A stretch of DNA of 64,000 nucleotides from Begonia masoniana (taxonomy: Eukaryota; Streptophyta; Magnoliopsida; Cucurbitales; Begoniaceae): the NCBI GenBank assembly GCA_022432975.1, contig CM039506.1, positions 19,409,614 through 19,473,613 on the forward strand. Direction: 5' to 3'. Both the position numbers and the translations under genes were made by a program. The notes under the pieces were generated by a model. The model had not been told where the DNA came from. It worked only from the letters and a program-made list of their open reading frames with translations, and did not search any database. This document shows positions 23,202 through 33,408 of the stretch, piece after piece; position 1 is the stretch's first letter; each line of letters opens with the position of its first letter.

Positions 23202-23557
23202 CACGGTTGACGGAGGATGGCCTGGGGTGGCGTGCTGTACAGTCGATGCGTTACCGACCCGTGGGGGAAGTAAATATGTGTTTTGAGGGTTATGGGACGT
23301 TATGGGCTGATGGGGGATATGTTAGAACTATTTTAGGCTGTTTGAGACTGATTAGTTGATAGGTCACTGTTTTGATAAATAACTGTTTTGATAGATAACT
23401 ATTTTCAGGTTTTATAACGTTTTGGAAAAGTCTAATTTTAAATATATCCATGCAATTTGTTTTCATGAAATGGTTTATAATGTGATACTCAGGGAGGCAA
23501 TGAAATGGAATAAAAAGGGGCAGTGAAATGAATGAAAAAGAGGGGAGAAGAGGTATG

Positions 23558-23775
23558 TTTTGCTCTCTGGAAACTTGAATTCCAGAGAGCAAAATGTTTG
23601 AAATCAGAGAAGGCAGGGAGCAGGGGTGCGGCGCCCGTGCGCTGCATGAGGCAGCGATCGCGCGCTGCCATCATGCAGCGCCTGATCGCTGCATTATGAA
23701 GCGATCGTGCGCTGCATATTGGCAGCGCAGCAGCGATCGTGCGCTGCTCACGCAGCGCCTGATCGCTGCGGTTCT
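23558..23775 (+). repeat. 15-bp perfect hairpin followed by GC-rich palindromic repeats
   Basis: TTTTGCTCTCTGGAA at 23558-23572 is perfectly complementary to 23580-23594 across a 7-nt loop. Then about 23625-23775 is built of variants of GCAGCGATCGTGCGCTGC and GCGCCTGATCGCTGC, which fold back on each other. It occupies the same relative place as the hairpin cluster of family 2, although the repeats themselves are unrelated. Confidence 0.85.
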
Positions 23776-23974
23776 TCCACGGGCAGGATTTACAATCCTG
23801 CCCTCCCATTATTTTATTTAATAAATTGTTATAAAAATAGTTTTAATTAAATAGTTTTAATTGTTTTAAATGTTTTATTAAATAGATTTCAAATTATTTT
23901 CTGCATAAACACTAGGTATAAAATAAAATGAAAAATAATTAGGAAAAATTGGGTACAGTAATAGGGTCGTGACA

Positions 23975-26900
23975 GTTGAACGTATCAAGCAAATTAGTTT
24001 GCGTGTTACATGACTTGTGGTTAGAACCTAAGTTATCAATTTCACATTCGAAGGTTTTAACTTGAAGTGATGAGAACGACGTGTATTGAGAACCCAACAA
24101 CCTTCATGGCCGAGTAATTAAGACTTAGTAATGCGTTTGATCAAGCTTAAGAAACGTCACTTCAATCGATTTGTTCCAAAAGAATTGAGCGTATCAAGCA
24201 AATGAGGTTGAGTGCAATATGAATTGTGGTTAGAACCTAAGTTATCCATTTCACATTCAAGGTTTTAACTTGAAGTGATGAGAACGACGTGTATTGAGGA
24301 CCCAACAACCTTCATGGACGAGTAATTAAGACTTAGTAATGCGTTTGATGAAGCATAAGAAACTTCACTTCAATCGATTTGTTCCAAAATAGTTGAACGT
24401 AACAAGCAAATGAGGTTGAGTTCTACATGACTTATGGTCAGAACCAAAGTTATCCATTTCACATTCAAGGTTTTAAATTGAAGTGATGAGAACGACGTGT
24501 ATTGAGGACCCAACAACCTTCATGGACGAGTAATTAAGACTTTAGTAATGCGTTTGATGAAGCATAAGAAACTTCACTTCAGTCGATTTGTTCCAAAAGA
24601 GTTGAACGTATCAAGCAAATTAGGTTGAGTGGTACATGACATGTGGTTAGAACATAAGTTATCCATTTCACATTCAAGGTTTTAACTTTATGTGATGAGA
24701 ACGACGTGTATTGAGGACGCAACAACCTTCATGGACGAGTAATTAAGACTTAGTAATGCGTTTGATGAATCATAAGAAACTTCACTTCAATCGATTTATT
24801 CCAAAAGAGTTGAACGTATCAAGCAAATGAAGTTGAGTGCTACATGACTTGTGGTTAGAACCTAAGTTATCCATTTCACATTCAAGGTTTTAAATTGAAG
24901 TGATGAGAACGAGTGTATTGAGGACCCAACAACCTTCATGGACGAGTAATTAAGACTTAGTAATGCGTTTGATTAAGCATATGAAACTCACTTCAATCGA
25001 TTTGTTCCAAAAGAGTTGAACGTATCAAGCAATGAGGTTGAGTGCTACATGACTTGTGGTTAGAACCTAGTTATCCATTTCACATTCAAGGTTTTAACTT
25101 GAAGTGATGAGAACGAGTGTATTGAGGACCCAACAACCTTCATGGACGAGTAATTAAGACTTAGTAATGCGTTTGATGAAGCATAAGAAACGTCACTTCA
25201 ATCGATTTGTTCCAAAAGCGTTGAACGCATCAAGCAAATGAAGTTGAGTGCTACATGACTTGTGGTTAGAACCTAGTTATCCATTTCACATTCAAGGTTT
25301 TAACTTGAAGTGATGAGAACGACGTGTATTGAGTACCCAACAACCTTCATGGACACGTAATTAATAAGACTTAGTAAAGCGTTTGATGAAGTATAAGAAA
25401 CTTCACTTCAATCTATTTGTTCCAAAAGAGTTGAACGTATCAAGCAAATGAGGTTGAGTGTTACATGACTTGTGGTTGGAACCTAAGTTTTCCATTTCAC
25501 ATTCAAGGTTTTACCTTGAAGAGATGAGAACGACGTGTATTGAGTACCAAGCAACCTTCATGGACGAGTAATTAAGACTTTGTAATGCGTTTGATGAAGC
25601 ATAAGAAACTTCACTTCAATCGATTTGTTCCAAAATAGTTGAATGTATCAAGCAAATTAGGTTGAGTGTTACAAGACTTGTGGTTAGAACCTATGTTATC
25701 CATTTCCAGATTCGAGGTTTTAACTTAAAGTGATGAGAACGACGTGTATTGAGGACCCAACAACCTTCATGGACGAGTAATTAAGACTTTAGTAATGCGT
25801 TTGATGAAGCATAAGAAACTTCACTTCAGTCGATTTGTTCCAAAAGAGTTGAACGTATCAAGCAAATTAGGTTGAGTGGTACATGACATGTGGTTAGAAC
25901 ATAAGTTATCCATTTCACATTCAAGGTTTTAACTTTATGTGATGAGAACGACGTGTATTGAGGACGCAACAACCTTCATGGACGAGTAATTAAGACTTAG
26001 TAATGCGTTTGATGAATCATAAGAAACTTCACTTCAATCGATTTATTCCAAAAGAGTTGAACGTATCAAGCAAATTAGGTTGAGTGGTACATGACTTGTG
26101 GTTAGAACCTAAGTTATCTATTTCACATTCGAGGTTTTAATTTGAAGTGATGAGAACGACGTGTATTGATTACCCAAGAAACTTCATGGACGAGTAATTA
26201 TGACATAGTAATGCGTTTGATTAAGCATATGAAACTTCACTTCAATCAATTTGTTCCAACAGAGTTGAACGTATCAAGCAAATGAGGTTGAGTGCTACAT
26301 GACTTGTGGTTAGAACCTAAGTTATCCATTTCACATTCATGGTTTTATCTTGAAGTGATGAGAACGACGTGTATTGAGGACCCAACAACCTTCATGGACG
26401 AGTAATTTAGACCTACTAATGTGTTTGATGAAGCATAAGAAACGTCATTTCAATCGATTTGTTCCAAAAGAGTTGAACGCATCAAGCAAATGAAGTTGAG
26501 TGCTACATGACTTGTGGTTAGAACCTAAGTTATCCATTTCACATTCAAGTATTTACCTTGAAGTGATGAGAACGACGTGTATTGAGTACCCAACAACCTT
26601 CATGGACACGTAATTAATAAGACTTAGTAAAGCGTTTGATGAAGTATAAGAAACTTCACTTCAATCTATTTGTTCCAAAAGAGTTGAACGTATCAAGCAA
26701 ATGAGGTTGAGTGTTACATGACTTGTGGTTGGAACCTAAGTTTTCCATTTCACATTCAAGGTTTTACCTTGAAGAGATGAGAACGACGTGTATTGAGTAC
26801 CAAGCAACCTTCATGGACGAGTAATTAAGACTTTGTAATGCGTTTGATGAAGCATAAGAAACTTCACTTCAATCGATTTGTTCCAAAATAGTTGAATGTA

Positions 26901-28594
26901 TCAAGCAAATTAGGTTGAGTGTTACAAGACTTGTGGTTAGAACCTATGTTATCCATTTCAGATTCGAGGTTTTAACTTAAAGTGATGAGAACGACGTGTA
27001 TTGAGGACCCAACAACCTTCATGGACGAGTAATTAAGACTTAGTAATGCGTTTGATGTAGCATAAGAAACTTCACTTCAATCGATTTGTTCCAAAAGAGT
27101 TGAATGTATCAAGCAAATTAGGTTGAGTGTTACAAGACTTGTGGTTAGAACCTAAGTTATCCATTTCACATTCGAGGATTTAACTTGAAGTGATGAGAAC
27201 GACGTGTATTGAGGACCCAACAACCTTCATGGACGAGTTATTAAGACTTAGTCATGCGTTTGATAAAGCATAAGAAACTTCACTTCAACCGATTTGTTCC
27301 AAAAGAGTTGAACGTATAAAGCAAATTAGGTTGAGTGTTACATGACATATGGTTAGAACCTAAGTTACCCATTTCACATTCAAGGTTTTAACTTGAAGTG
27401 ATGAGAACGACGGGTATTGAGGACCGAATAACCTTCTTGGACGAGTAATTAAGACTTAGTAATGCGTTTGATTAAGCATATGAAACTTCACTTTAATCGA
27501 ATTGTTTAAACAGAGTTGAACGTATCTAGCTAATGAGGTTCAGTGCTAATGACTTGTGGTTAGAACCTAAGTTATCCATTTCACATTCAATCTTTTAACT
27601 TGAAGTGATGAGAAGGACATGTATTGAGTACCGAACAACCGTCATGGACGAGTAATTAGTACTTAGTAATGCGTTTGATGAAGCATAAGAAACTTCACTT
27701 CAATCGATTTGTTCCAAAAGAGTTGAAGGTATCAAGCAAATTAGGTTGAGTGGTACATGACTTGTGGTTAGAACCTAAGTTATCAATTTCACATTCGAGG
27801 TTTTAACTTGAAGTGATGAGAACGACGTGTATTGAGAACCCAACAACCTTCATGGACGAGTAATTAAGACTTAGTAATGCGTTTGATGAAGCATAAGTAA
27901 CTTCACTTCAATCGATTTGTTCCAAAAGAGTTGAACGTATCAAGCAAATTAGGTTGAATGTTACATGACTTGTGGTTAGAACCTAAGTTATTAATTTCAC
28001 TTTCGAGGTTTTAACTTGAAGTGATAAGAACGACGTGTATTGAGGACCCAACAACCTTCGTGGACGAGTAATAAAGACTTAGTAATGCGTTTGATGAAGC
28101 ATAAGAAACTTCACTTCAAATGATTTGTTCCAAAAGAGTTGAAGGTATCAAGCAAATTAGGTTGAGTGTTACATGACTTGTGGTTAGAACCTAAGTTATC
28201 AATTTCACATTCGAGTTTTTAACTTGAAGTGATGAGAACGACGTGTATTAAAAACCCAACAACCTTCATGGACGTGTAATTAAGACTTAGTAATGCGTTT
28301 GATGATGCATAAGAAACTTCACTTCAATCGATTTGTTCCAAAAGAGTTGAACGTATCAAGCAAATTAGGTTGAGTGCTACATGACTTGTGGTTAGAACCT
28401 AAGTTATCCATTTCACATTCTAGGTTTTAACTTGAAGTGATGAGAACGACGTGTATTGAGGACCCAACAACCTTCATGGACGAGTAATTATGACTTAGTA
28501 ATGCGTTTGATGAAGCATAAGAAACTTCACTTCAATCGATTTGTTCCAAAAGAGTTGAATGTATCAAGCAAATTAGGTTGAGTGTTACAAGACT
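23975..28594 (+). repeat. 208-bp satellite array, block 4
   Basis: About 22 monomers, from TSD GTTGA to TSD AGACT (28590-28594). Rare markers repeat at six-monomer distance: GACTTTAGTAATGCG at 24538 and 25786 (1248 bp), and TGAGTACCAAGCAACC at 25541 and 26794 (1253 bp). One-base deletions cluster at about 24905-25090. Confidence 0.96.
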
Positions 28595-29656
28595 TGATGT
28601 GAACCGAGGAGCGATAAATCTCATTGTCAAGGACCATGATCTATTAGAAGATAAAGGAGGTCCAACGAACAAAGTTTCCCATGGTTTAGTCTTGGAATCC
28701 CGAGAAAAAGAGCCATCACAACAAAAGCAAGAGACTAAAAAAATAAAGAGCTTTGTAGTATGGAAGTGGGCCTCACAAAGTTGGCAAAAGAAGACCCATA
28801 AGGTACAGAGTTGGGCTCCACAAAAACCAATGGATTGGAGTGCGAAGGGTAAAGATCCACGCAAACTACAAAGAGATAAAAATCCATATGACTTGATTTG
28901 TGATGTGATCAAAATTGAGACCAGGTCAAAGCCCAAGAACAAGGATCCAATTGAAGATACGGGTGGCCCAATGACCAGAATAAGAAGCCCAAGATTATTG
29001 AAAGATCTTTTGAAGCAAGGGAGGCCAAAGATGCATGAAGATTTACATGTGCCATGCACATGCACGTGTAAGAATTAAAAAGTCACATGCGAAGCACATG
29101 CAAATTCAAACAAATCACGTATGAGAGATTTTATCCGACAGAATCTACTCAAATCAATTCAAATCATATTCAAACTTGAGATGATATCTTATCATGCAAA
29201 AGATCATTATCTCACGATTTTTATTAGTTATTTTATTTTAATTTATGTTTTTTATTATTATTTAATTTAATTTTTAATGTGTAGCCTATTTAATGGCAAA
29301 CTATTTGATTTAATAAAGGAACAAGTTTGAATTAAAAATTGAGTTTTTTAGAGAGGATTTCTCTTTGGTTCTTTGCGAAGAACAACGATCTTCTTCAAGT
29401 AACGCTTGAAGAATCTCGCTTGATAGCTTTGGTTCTTACTAACGAGTTTGGTCTGGGTCAAGCTCCGGTTTTGATAGCTTTAGTTCAGCCAACAGGTGTG
29501 GCTCGGGTCAAGCTCATGTTTTGATAACTAGGGTTCCATCGAATTCTTCGATTGGGGTCTTAGTTCCTTACTTTGTTCTTGAATCAAAAGGCGTTCCTTT
29601 CAATTATTCCGCGTTGTTGTCGGGTCCCGGGTCCTTTCGATCCGAGGTTCGCATCA
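28595..29656 (+). repeat. 5' LTR of the non-autonomous element (1062 bp)
   Basis: Its first 480 bp are an open frame (to 29078) equal to the C-terminal tail of the element's ORF, including GGPMTRIRSPRLL, the GPMTR-type tail seen at the end of many plant Ty3/gypsy polyproteins. In this copy the frame lacks the stop present in the 3' LTR at 32528. CATGTGCCATGCACATG (about 29047-29063) is palindromic. The rest is AT-rich, with the ending TTCGATCCGAGGTTCGCATCA shared with the solo LTR at 58280-59112. Confidence 0.94.
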
Positions 29657-29658
29657 GT

Positions 29659-29670
29659 TGCTATCAGAGG
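29659..29670 (+). promoter_or_regulatory. primer binding site, tRNA-Met-like
   Basis: TGCTATCAGAGG lies two bases after the 5' LTR. It resembles the initiator-tRNA-Met PBS TGGTATCAGAGC with mismatches, consistent with an ageing or relaxed PBS. Confidence 0.75.
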
Positions 29671-29754
29671 TTCGGTTCCTTGATTCAAGAAGCTATCTTT
29701 AATTTTTTGTTATCAATTTTTTTTTCTTCATCTTATTCCTATTCGTCCTACTAG

Positions 29755-29870
29755 TAAAAAAAAAGAGTTGTCAAAAGTCAAAAAAAAAAAGAGTTGTCGA
29801 AAGTAAAAAAAAATAAATTGTTGTCAAAAGTCAAAAAAAAGAGTTGTGAGAAGTCCAAAAAAAAAATCGA
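29755..29870 (+). repeat. A-rich short tandem repeats in the leader
   Basis: Four to five imperfect units of about 26-30 bp made of A-runs plus GAGTTGTCAAAAGTC. The remaining leader up to the ATG at 30392 is AT-rich and holds no recognisable gene. Confidence 0.8.
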
Positions 29871-30391
29871 AATTTTGTTCTAGAGATTTGGAAAATTCTA
29901 TCTCTTTTAAATTCAAAAATTCGTTCTTAAATTCGTAGCTAATTGTTCTTTGAAAATTCAAATTGTTGAATTTACATTCGGAATATTGTCTTTATCCAAA
30001 TTTATTCTTTCATGGTTCAAATTGTTGAATTTTCATTTGAAATATTGCCATTATCCAAACTTTTGTCTTATTTCAATTATACCCTTGATTTAGCCATCCT
30101 TACAAGTTTGAACTTTTAAGCTTTAAAGTTTGATTTTTTTATAGTTTGGCTTGTTGAATATTTACTATCGATCAAGTTCTTACGTAAAGAACTCAAAGGG
30201 AGATCTAGAGGTAAAAGGCAAGAGGGTGAGACTATTATAGAAGAAGCCTTAATTTTTGAGCGAAACACGAGTGGAGTGACATCCATTGAGAGCAAACACG
30301 TGAGGAAGAGGTAAGGTCCATTACTTGATTATTTTTCTTTTACTTCTAACTATTTTCTTTTATTTTCTTATTGTGGTCGGAAAGGAAAATC

Positions 30392-32530
30392 ATGAGTGGA
30401 GAACAAAACGAGGTGGACTTAAAGTTGTTCATGAAAGCCATGCAAGAAAATTTCAAGGCTTTAAATACGAGGATGGACCGATTGGAATCTCCATTCCCTA
30501 GTCATACGCGGCAAAGGAAGAATTTCGATGGAAAATTCAAAGATAATAGTGGATATTATCAAAGGGAAAGGAATGATAGGTTGTATCGAGGAGATGATGA
30601 ACTAAGTAACATCAAGGTAAATATTCCACCTTTACGAGGGAAGAACGACCCCAAGAGATATTTCGATTGTGAACGAAAAATAGACTTGATGGAGGAACCA
30701 GTAAAAGGAGATCAATTAGTCACAAGGCGAGTATTGAATGTGCAAACTAAGGAAGATGGAGCCAAAGTACAACGTGAGCATATATTCCATACAAGATGTC
30801 ATGTGCTTAACAAAGTTTGTAGTTTGATCATCAATAGTGAGAATTGCACCAATGTAGCAAGCACATTACTAGTCCAAAAGTTGAACTTGAAAACCGAGCA
30901 ACATCCAAAACCATACAAGTTGCAATGGTCAAGCGATTGTGGAGAAATCAAGGTGACTAAACAGGTGGAAGTTCCTTTATCAATTGGAAGGTACCAAGAT
31001 AAAGTTTTATGTGATGTAGTGCCGATGCAAGCTACACACATACTTTTGGGGAGACCTTGGCAATATGACCGAAACGGCAAGTATAATGGTTACAAGAATG
31101 AGTATTCGTTGGTTTACAATGGAAAAACTGTTATCCTTACACCATTAAAGGCATGGGAGGCAATTGAAGATCAAGATAGGATCGCGAAGGAATTTCAAAT
31201 AATTAAGGATGAAAGAGAGAAAGAAAGTGGTGAAAAGAAATTAGTTGAAAAAGAGGCCGAAAAAGAAAAAGAAAAAGAAAGGTGTGAAAAGAAATTAGTT
31301 GAAAAAGAGGCCAAAATAGAAAAAGAAAGTGGAGAAAGAAAAATAGTTGAAAAGAGTACAAAGAATGATGAAAAACCGAGGGAGAAAGAGAGAAAAGCCG
31401 AGGGAAAAGAGATAAAAGTCAAGGGAAAAGAGAGAAAATTTGAGGGAGAGAGTGAACAAAAGTCAAGTGAGAAACAAATCGTGTTGATGAACAAAAATGA
31501 GGATAAGCGTGAGATGATTTTGCTTTTATATAAAGATGTTTATTTATCATCTAACGACTTACCAAGTTTTCTTCCAAGTGTTGTTTATTTTCTGTTGCAG
31601 AAAAATAAATATGAAATTCCCGAGGAGTTTCGAAGAGGAATTTCTCCGTTGAGGGAGATTAAGAAGCAAAAAGATCTCGTCCCAAGTACGATAGTTCCAA
31701 GACAACCGGAAACATCAAACAGGTTTGAGTGGTTGGTAAGGCCATATAATTTTTATATTGCACCTATTATATGTATAAGGTTGATAGATAATATGCAAAA
31801 TTATTTTATTGGAAAATGTGTCATTGATTACTTTGAACATAACTTGTTTTATGACAAAATTGTATATGCATATTTTGCGAGTTTCAAATCTGATTTTTAT
31901 GTTTTAAGGGATTTTAATTCTATTAGATATTATTCACTATTTGATATTATTGATGATTATAATATATTAAATCCGTTAAATTTGTTAACTTTGTTTACTA
32001 ATAAGTTTGTTCTTGTGTATGAAAGAAAAAATGATGAATTTGTTAAGAAATTTCATTCAATGGTAAGACTTATTTTTGAATCCGGAGATTTGGTTTGGCT
32101 ATGTCTACAAAAAGAAAGGTTTCCGAACAAACGGAACAACAAGCTACAACCTCGAGGAGATAAACATTTTCAAGTTCTAGAGCGTATCAACAACATCGCT
32201 TACAAGATCGACCTACCGAGTGAATACGGTAATGTAAGCATATCTTTTAATTTTACTAACTTGTTTTTATATGATGCAGGAGATTCGAGGACGAATCTAT
32301 TCGAAGGGGGAGGGAATGATGTGAACCGAGGAGAGATAAATCTCATTGTCAAGGACCATGATCTATTAGAAGATAAAGGAGGTCCAACGAACAAAGCTTC
32401 ACATGGTTTAGTCTTGGAATCCCGAGGAAAAGAGCCATCACAACAAAAGCAAGAGACTAAAAAAATAAAGAGCTTTGTAGTATGGAAGTGGGCCTCACAA
32501 AGTTGGCAAAAGAAGACCCATAAGGCATAG
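30392..32530 (+). CDS. compressed Gag-protease-RT-integrase remnant polyprotein (712 aa), Ty3/gypsy
   Basis: The upstream TTG at 30371 keeps the frame open, but the first ATG is at 30392 (MSGEQNEVDLK); numbering is from this Met. Residues 1-105 resemble a chromovirus Gag N-terminus (IKVNIPPLRGKNDP), with the Gag core and zinc knuckle missing. At about 113-265 is a protease domain with the family's CTNVAS and HILLGRPW motifs, but the active-site Asp is Asn148 (INSE). A Lys/Glu-rich repeat linker spans about 270-365. About 445-490 matches the RT palm (FEWLV, AP, then YFEH where YxDD is expected, so catalysis is lost). About 513-550 matches the end of the integrase core, and 560-632 the integrase C-terminus (GDLVW, KERFP, PRGD, YKIDLPSEYG). 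From about 643 on it is encoded by the 3' LTR. RNase H and the DD35E triad are absent. It cannot supply enzymes; its open frame may be chance, or a retained structural role. Confidence 0.8.
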   Translation: MSGEQNEVDLKLFMKAMQENFKALNTRMDRLESPFPSHTRQRKNFDGKFKDNSGYYQRERNDRLYRGDDELSNIKVNIPPLRGKNDPKRYFDCERKIDLMEEPVKGDQLVTRRVLNVQTKEDGAKVQREHIFHTRCHVLNKVCSLIINSENCTNVASTLLVQKLNLKTEQHPKPYKLQWSSDCGEIKVTKQVEVPLSIGRYQDKVLCDVVPMQATHILLGRPWQYDRNGKYNGYKNEYSLVYNGKTVILTPLKAWEAIEDQDRIAKEFQIIKDEREKESGEKKLVEKEAEKEKEKERCEKKLVEKEAKIEKESGERKIVEKSTKNDEKPREKERKAEGKEIKVKGKERKFEGESEQKSSEKQIVLMNKNEDKREMILLLYKDVYLSSNDLPSFLPSVVYFLLQKNKYEIPEEFRRGISPLREIKKQKDLVPSTIVPRQPETSNRFEWLVRPYNFYIAPIICIRLIDNMQNYFIGKCVIDYFEHNLFYDKIVYAYFASFKSDFYVLRDFNSIRYYSLFDIIDDYNILNPLNLLTLFTNKFVLVYERKNDEFVKKFHSMVRLIFESGDLVWLCLQKERFPNKRNNKLQPRGDKHFQVLERINNIAYKIDLPSEYGNVSISFNFTNLFLYDAGDSRTNLFEGGGNDVNRGEINLIVKDHDLLEDKGGPTNKASHGLVLESRGKEPSQQKQETKKIKSFVVWKWASQSWQKKTHKA
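32304..32316 (+). promoter_or_regulatory. polypurine tract of the non-autonomous element
   Basis: AAGGGGGAGGGAA abuts the 3' LTR start TGATGTGAACC, the expected place for plus-strand priming. It lies inside the ORF. Confidence 0.88.
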
Positions 32531-33408
32531 AGTTGGGCTCCACAAATACCAATGGATTGGAGAGAGAAGGGTAAAGATCCACGCAAACTACAAAGAGATA
32601 AAGATTCACGTGGTTTGGAAAGAGATAAAAATTCATATAACTTGGTTTGTGATGTGATCAAAATTGAGACCAGGTCAAAGCCAAAGAAAAAGGATCAAAT
32701 TGAAGATACGGGTGGCCCAATGACCAGAATAAGAAGCCCAAGATTATTGAAAGATCTTTTGAAGCAAGGGAGGCCAAAGATGCATGAAGATTTACATGTG
32801 CCATGCACATGCACGTGTAAGAATTAAAAAGTCACATGCGATGCACATGCAAATTCAAACAAATCACGTATGAGAGATTTTATCCGACAGAATCTACTCA
32901 AATCAATTCAAATCATTTTCAAACGTGAGATGATATCTTATCATGCAAAAGATCATTATCTCACGATTTTTATTAGTTATTTTATTTTAATTTATGTTTT
33001 TTATTATTATTTAATTTAATTTTTAATGTGTAGCCCCCTATTTAATGGCAAACTATTTGATTTAATAAAGGAACAAGTTTGAATTAAAAATTGAGTTTTT
33101 TAGAGAGGATTTCTCTTTGGTTCTTTGCGAAGAACAACGATCTTCTTCAAGTAACGCTTGAAGAATCTCGCTTGATAGCTTTGGTTCTTACCAACGAGTT
33201 TGGTCTGGGTCAAGCTCCTGTTTTGATAGCTTTGGTTCAGCCAACAGGTGTGGCTCGGATCAAGCTCCTGTTTTGATAACTAGGGTTCCATCGAATTCTT
33301 CGATTGGGGTCTTAGTTCCTTACTTTGTTCTTGAATCAAAAGGCGTTCCTTTCAATTATTCCGTGTTGTTGTCGGGTCCCGGGTCCTTTCGATCCGAGGT
33401 TCGCATCA
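32317..33408 (+). repeat. 3' LTR of the non-autonomous element (1092 bp)
   Basis: The first 214 bp code for the C-terminus of the ORF, which stops at TAG 32528-32530; the 5' LTR has CAG at the matching codon. After the stop the same frame stays open to 32827, so the ancestral protein probably extended about 98 residues further. A 27-bp direct repeat (AAAGAGATAAA context, about 32590-32635) is absent from the 5' LTR. Confidence 0.94.

Larger units (their letters stand above)
21595..23974 (+). mobile_element. solo LTR of a Tekay-like retrotransposon, family 3 (2380 bp)
   Basis: It begins TGTAATATCCGG, ends AGGGTCGTGACA, and is flanked by the duplication GTTGA at 21590-21594 and 23975-23979. 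Without any internal region it is a solo LTR. It is alignable with family 2 in stretches: the GGTAATTTTCAAA core region, leader, mini-exon, GGCCTACACCGT, the acidic frame and TTTGTTTTCATGAAAT. Landmarks: TATA-like 22007-22014, donor GTATGT at 22181, mini-exon 22538-22580, GGCC box 22603-22614, acidic frame 23145-23201, 15-bp-stem hairpin 23558-23594, GC-rich palindromic repeats about 23625-23775, AT-rich tail to the end. The ORFs on both strands at 23290-23821 are incidental. Confidence 0.95.
28595..33408 (+). mobile_element. non-autonomous Ty3/gypsy LTR retrotransposon with a compressed polyprotein ORF (4814 bp)
   Basis: LTRs at 28595-29656 and 32317-33408 begin TGATGTGAACC and end GGTTCGCATCA, flanked by the duplication AGACT (28590-28594 and 33409-33413). 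A PBS follows the 5' LTR and a PPT (GAAGGGGGAGGGAA) precedes the 3' LTR. The 2660-bp interior is far too short for gag-pol. The LTRs differ by about two dozen substitutions, a 27-bp and a 3-bp indel (about 2%), so this insertion is clearly older than the Tekay-like one. The protein remnants resemble plant chromoviruses whose ORF runs into the 3' LTR, as described for CRM elements; CRM membership is only a suggestion. Confidence 0.93.

Noticed and set aside
23489..23821. GC-rich ORFs on both strands
   Set aside because: They cover palindromic repeats in a solo LTR; composition, not coding, explains the open frames.
28532..29065. 177-codon minus-strand ORF (and 32200-32661)
   Set aside because: It is antisense to the LTR-encoded polyprotein tail, which has recognisable GPMTR sequence on the plus strand.
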